From: PALSA-129 sp963842505
Lineage (GTDB): Bacteria; Acidobacteriota; Terriglobia; Bryobacterales; Bryobacteraceae
Assembly: GCA_963842505.1 (NCBI GenBank)
Contig: CAWJGZ010000004.1
Location: 558,001 to 622,000, forward strand
Length of the DNA: 64,000 nt
Direction of reading: 5' to 3'
Below the pieces are notes generated by a model, which saw only the letters and a program-made list of their open reading frames with translations, ran no database searches and was not told the origin of the DNA. Made by a program: the position numbers and the translations under genes. This document shows, one piece after another, positions 61,392 to 64,000 of the stretch; position 1 is the stretch's first letter, and each line of letters begins with the position of its first letter.

Positions 61392-64000
61392 GTGCTGAGA
61401 CACCTTCGCTCTCTTTCGCGCGTGATCAAGTCCCGGCATGATTTCGAACAGGGAATGACCGAGGAGCTGCGGTTTCACATCGAGCAATACACGGACGACC
61501 TGGTGCGCTCGGGAATGCCTTCGCGAGAAGCGGCCCGGCGGGCTCGAATCGAGTTCGGCAGCCTGAACAGTGCACAGGAAGAGTGTCGCGAAGCACGCGG
61601 GCTCCGCCCATTCGACGAGCTGGTCAGGCAACTGCGTCACGCTGCCCGATTGCTGCGCAAGACACCCGGATTTACAGCAACCGCCCTCGTGACCCTCGCC
61701 GTCTGCCTCGGCGCGAACCTGACGATCTTCGCGGTGGTCGACTCCATCCTGCTCCGCCCCCTGCCGTTTCCCGAGGCCGGTCGGCTCGTCACCGTCTTTA
61801 ATACATATCCCAAAGCCGGCGTCGATCGTGACGGTTCCTCGACAGCCAACTACTACGAACGCCGTGGCCGGATTCCCACCTTCGCCGGAGTCGCCATCTA
61901 TTCTTACGGCACGGCGGTCGTCGGCGAGGCCGGCTCAACGGAACACGAGCAGATCGCGCGAGTGTCCCCGGACTTTTTCGCGACGCTTGGGACGGGTCCG
62001 TCAATGGGGCGCAGTTTCACGGAAGAGGAAACCTCGCTTCAAACCGACAGGGTCGTGATTCTCACCGATACCTACTGGCGGCAGCATTTCGATGCCGACC
62101 CCCATGTAATTGGCAGGCAGCTTCGCGTGAACGGACTCAGCAACACGGTGGTCGGTGTCCTGCCGCCCGGTTTCCGCTTCCTCTCATCCGAGGCGCGTCT
62201 GTACTTTCCTTTCTCGTCGGGTCCTGAAGATCGTGGTTCCGGGCAGCGGCACTCGGGCGGGAATTCCAAGCATATGATTGCCCGCCTCAAACCAGGCGCG
62301 ACCCTGGCACAGGCGCAGGCCCAGATCGACGCGCAGAATGGCACGCTGGAAGCGGACGATCCCCAGGCCAAAATGATGGCCGATGCCGGCTTTCGTTCCG
62401 TGGTGGCGCCCCTTCACGCGGACCACGTTCGAACCATCCGCCCCGCCCTGTTGTGGATGCAGGCGGGCGCCTTCGCCCTGTTGCTGATCGGCGCGGTCAA
62501 CCTGACGAACCTGCTTTTGATCCGGGCGAGTAGTCGTTCGAAGGAAATCGCTGTCCGGCGGGCGTTGGGTGCGAGTCGGTTGCACGTGGTAAGCGAGGCG
62601 ATTGTCGAGACCACTTTGCTCACGTTGGCTGGAGGCCTGCTCGGGCTCGCCGCCGGGGCCGGTGGAATCCGCGTGCTGAGTGTATTGGCTGTCGATCGTT
62701 TACCTTTAGGGAGTCACATAGCTATCGACTATCGGTTGGCGTGCATCGCGGTTCTCGGGGCCGCCGTCATGGGACTCGCGCTCGCGGTGCCCATAGCGTG
62801 GTTCAACTTGCGAGGCCATCTGAGAAGCGCGATCCAATCGGAGACCCGCGGCGGAACCGCCAGCCGCGCCGCTCAAAGCCTACGCCACGGCTTTATCGTG
62901 GCGCAGATCGCCTTGGCAACGGTTCTGTTGAGCGGGGCGGGTCTGCTGGGCCTCAGTCTGGAGCGGGCCGTGGCGATCTCTCCGGGCTTTCGGCCGGACC
63001 ATGTTCTGTCAGGACAAATCTCGGTGCCGTGGATTAGATATCCGGACTGGTCGGCTCGCCTGGCATTTAACGAGAGGCTGTTGAAAGACATCGTGCGCCA
63101 GCCGGGAGTTTTGGCCGCCGGAGTGGTCAACAATGTGCCCTTGAGCGGTAACAGCGGAAAAAGCGCCGCCACGGTAGTGGGCCACGTTCGTCTGCCGGGC
63201 GAATCGGCTCGGGGACATTACTCTTATGGAGTCGATGGCGACTACTTCGCCGCGATGGGCTTCTCCCTGCGGGAAGGACGCTTCCTCACGGCGGACGATT
63301 CGCGCCGGTCAACGCGGGTCTGCGTCGTGGACGAGGACTTCGCGCGCTACTACTGGCCGCACACCAGCGCTCTTGGCCAACACCTTTTCGAGGGCAGCGA
63401 AGCGACAACCGATGCCCAATCGTTCACCGTGGTCGGTGTGGTCGGCGCTGTGAAACAAGCGGGACTAACTGACCAGACGGCCCAAGGAGCGGTCTACTAT
63501 CCTTACGCCTTAAGACGGGACGGCCGCCTTTTCATTGTCGCCCGCACCAGTCTTCGACCGGAATCGCTCGGTCCGGCACTGCAAAAAGTTGTTCGGCAAA
63601 TCGACCCCGAGGTGCCGGTGAACGACCTCCGGTCGATGGATACTCGTATTGCCGACAGCCTCGTGGCGCAACGCTCACCGGCATTGCTTGCGGGCATTTT
63701 TTCGGTGATCGCTGTACTCCTTGTCGGGGTCGGCACCTACGGTGTCTTAAGCTACGCCGTGGCGCAGCGACGCCGCGAGATTGGTTTGCGAATGGCATTG
63801 GGGGCGCGGCCGGGCCAGATACGCAGCCAGTTTCTCGCTCTCGCCCTACGTCTGCTGGTAGCCGGCACGATGCTCGGCGCCATTGGAGCGTGGCTGACCG
63901 GCCGAGCGATGCAGACGCTACTTTTTCAGGTGCCGCCTCTTCACGTTGCGACCCTTGCCGCGGCCGCCGGCATCATCGGCGCAGTATCCCTAGTCGCCTG
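61392..64000 (+). CDS. ADOP-family FtsX/MacB-like permease (3' end outside window)
   Basis: A long frame from the GTG at 61392 runs off the right edge without a stop; 869 codons are visible. It has the leader of ADOP (acidobacterial duplicated orphan permease) proteins (FEQGMTEELRFHIEQY, then REAARRARIEFGS), a first membrane/MacB-PCD module beginning TPGFTATALVTLAVCLGANL with the core RASSRSKEIAVRRALGASR, and a second module ending near SYAVAQRRREIGLRMALGAR. Only about 25 residues appear to be missing. No ATPase is present, as usual for the family. It is one base from padR and probably co-transcribed. Confidence 0.9.
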   Translation, partial: MLRHLRSLSRVIKSRHDFEQGMTEELRFHIEQYTDDLVRSGMPSREAARRARIEFGSLNSAQEECREARGLRPFDELVRQLRHAARLLRKTPGFTATALVTLAVCLGANLTIFAVVDSILLRPLPFPEAGRLVTVFNTYPKAGVDRDGSSTANYYERRGRIPTFAGVAIYSYGTAVVGEAGSTEHEQIARVSPDFFATLGTGPSMGRSFTEEETSLQTDRVVILTDTYWRQHFDADPHVIGRQLRVNGLSNTVVGVLPPGFRFLSSEARLYFPFSSGPEDRGSGQRHSGGNSKHMIARLKPGATLAQAQAQIDAQNGTLEADDPQAKMMADAGFRSVVAPLHADHVRTIRPALLWMQAGAFALLLIGAVNLTNLLLIRASSRSKEIAVRRALGASRLHVVSEAIVETTLLTLAGGLLGLAAGAGGIRVLSVLAVDRLPLGSHIAIDYRLACIAVLGAAVMGLALAVPIAWFNLRGHLRSAIQSETRGGTASRAAQSLRHGFIVAQIALATVLLSGAGLLGLSLERAVAISPGFRPDHVLSGQISVPWIRYPDWSARLAFNERLLKDIVRQPGVLAAGVVNNVPLSGNSGKSAATVVGHVRLPGESARGHYSYGVDGDYFAAMGFSLREGRFLTADDSRRSTRVCVVDEDFARYYWPHTSALGQHLFEGSEATTDAQSFTVVGVVGAVKQAGLTDQTAQGAVYYPYALRRDGRLFIVARTSLRPESLGPALQKVVRQIDPEVPVNDLRSMDTRIADSLVAQRSPALLAGIFSVIAVLLVGVGTYGVLSYAVAQRRREIGLRMALGARPGQIRSQFLALALRLLVAGTMLGAIGAWLTGRAMQTLLFQVPPLHVATLAAAAGIIGAVSLVA

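Overview
The window looks like chromosome from a high-GC soil Acidobacteriota, most probably a Solibacter/Bryobacter-type member. The support is family-level, not a search result: a TIGR03435 'soil-associated' protein (broken, 26.7-27.5 kb), a PadR regulator next to an ADOP-type FtsX/MacB permease (61.0-64.0 kb), secreted carboxypeptidase-regulatory-like and Spy/CpxP-like proteins, and dispersed GC-rich palindromes of the 'GQAVPPA' kind. No rRNA, tRNA or CRISPR array was seen.

Layout. 0-9.8 kb: end of an M14 peptidase, an ECF sigma/anti-sigma/periplasmic-sensor operon, a multi-receiver response regulator, a split transketolase, a NarX/DesK-type kinase with its LuxR-type regulator, an amidohydrolase and a Kir potassium channel. 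10.3-16.4 kb: an accessory island bounded by a 39-bp imperfect direct repeat (34/39 identical). It holds higBA, an integrase tail, a frameshifted uracil-DNA-glycosylase-like gene, and a divergent WYL regulator / AAA+ ATPase / membrane-protein cassette. 16.4-34 kb: a YwaF/TIGR02206 membrane protein, an HpnB-like glycosyltransferase, an ABC ATPase with Wzt-type tail, an IS4-family element inserted in a palindromic repeat, garD, lpxC, two MacB-like permeases without an ATPase, and uvrA. 34.2-47.5 kb: a tightly packed operon of seven genes (VWA/glutamine-amidotransferase-like protein, caspase/C13-like protease, TPR protein with an HExxH peptidase domain, MoxR ATPase, DUF58, BatA/VWA, Gln-rich DUF4175 protein). 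47.6-51.1 kb: sulfite/nitrite reductase, a truncated antitoxin-like fragment and a pectinesterase. 51.1-55.2 kb: a second accessory patch with a two-gene operon (PD-(D/E)xK nuclease-like protein and AbiJ-NTD4/Abi-C-like protein) behind repeated TTACGTC half-sites, plus a zinc-ribbon DUF4145 protein. 55.2-64 kb: purH, DUF4337, tadA, a receiver protein, a pirin, a 1.5-kb IS with 17-bp target duplications, then padR and the permease running off the end.

The best candidates for an undescribed system are the AbiJ-like/nuclease pair at 51.7-53.6 kb and the WYL/AAA+/membrane cassette at 13.1-16.1 kb; both sit in mobile-DNA surroundings, as defence genes typically do. The MoxR operon is the largest coordinated unit and is unusual in combining von Willebrand scaffolds with two different peptidase folds. 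Functions for all three are inferred from domains and context only.
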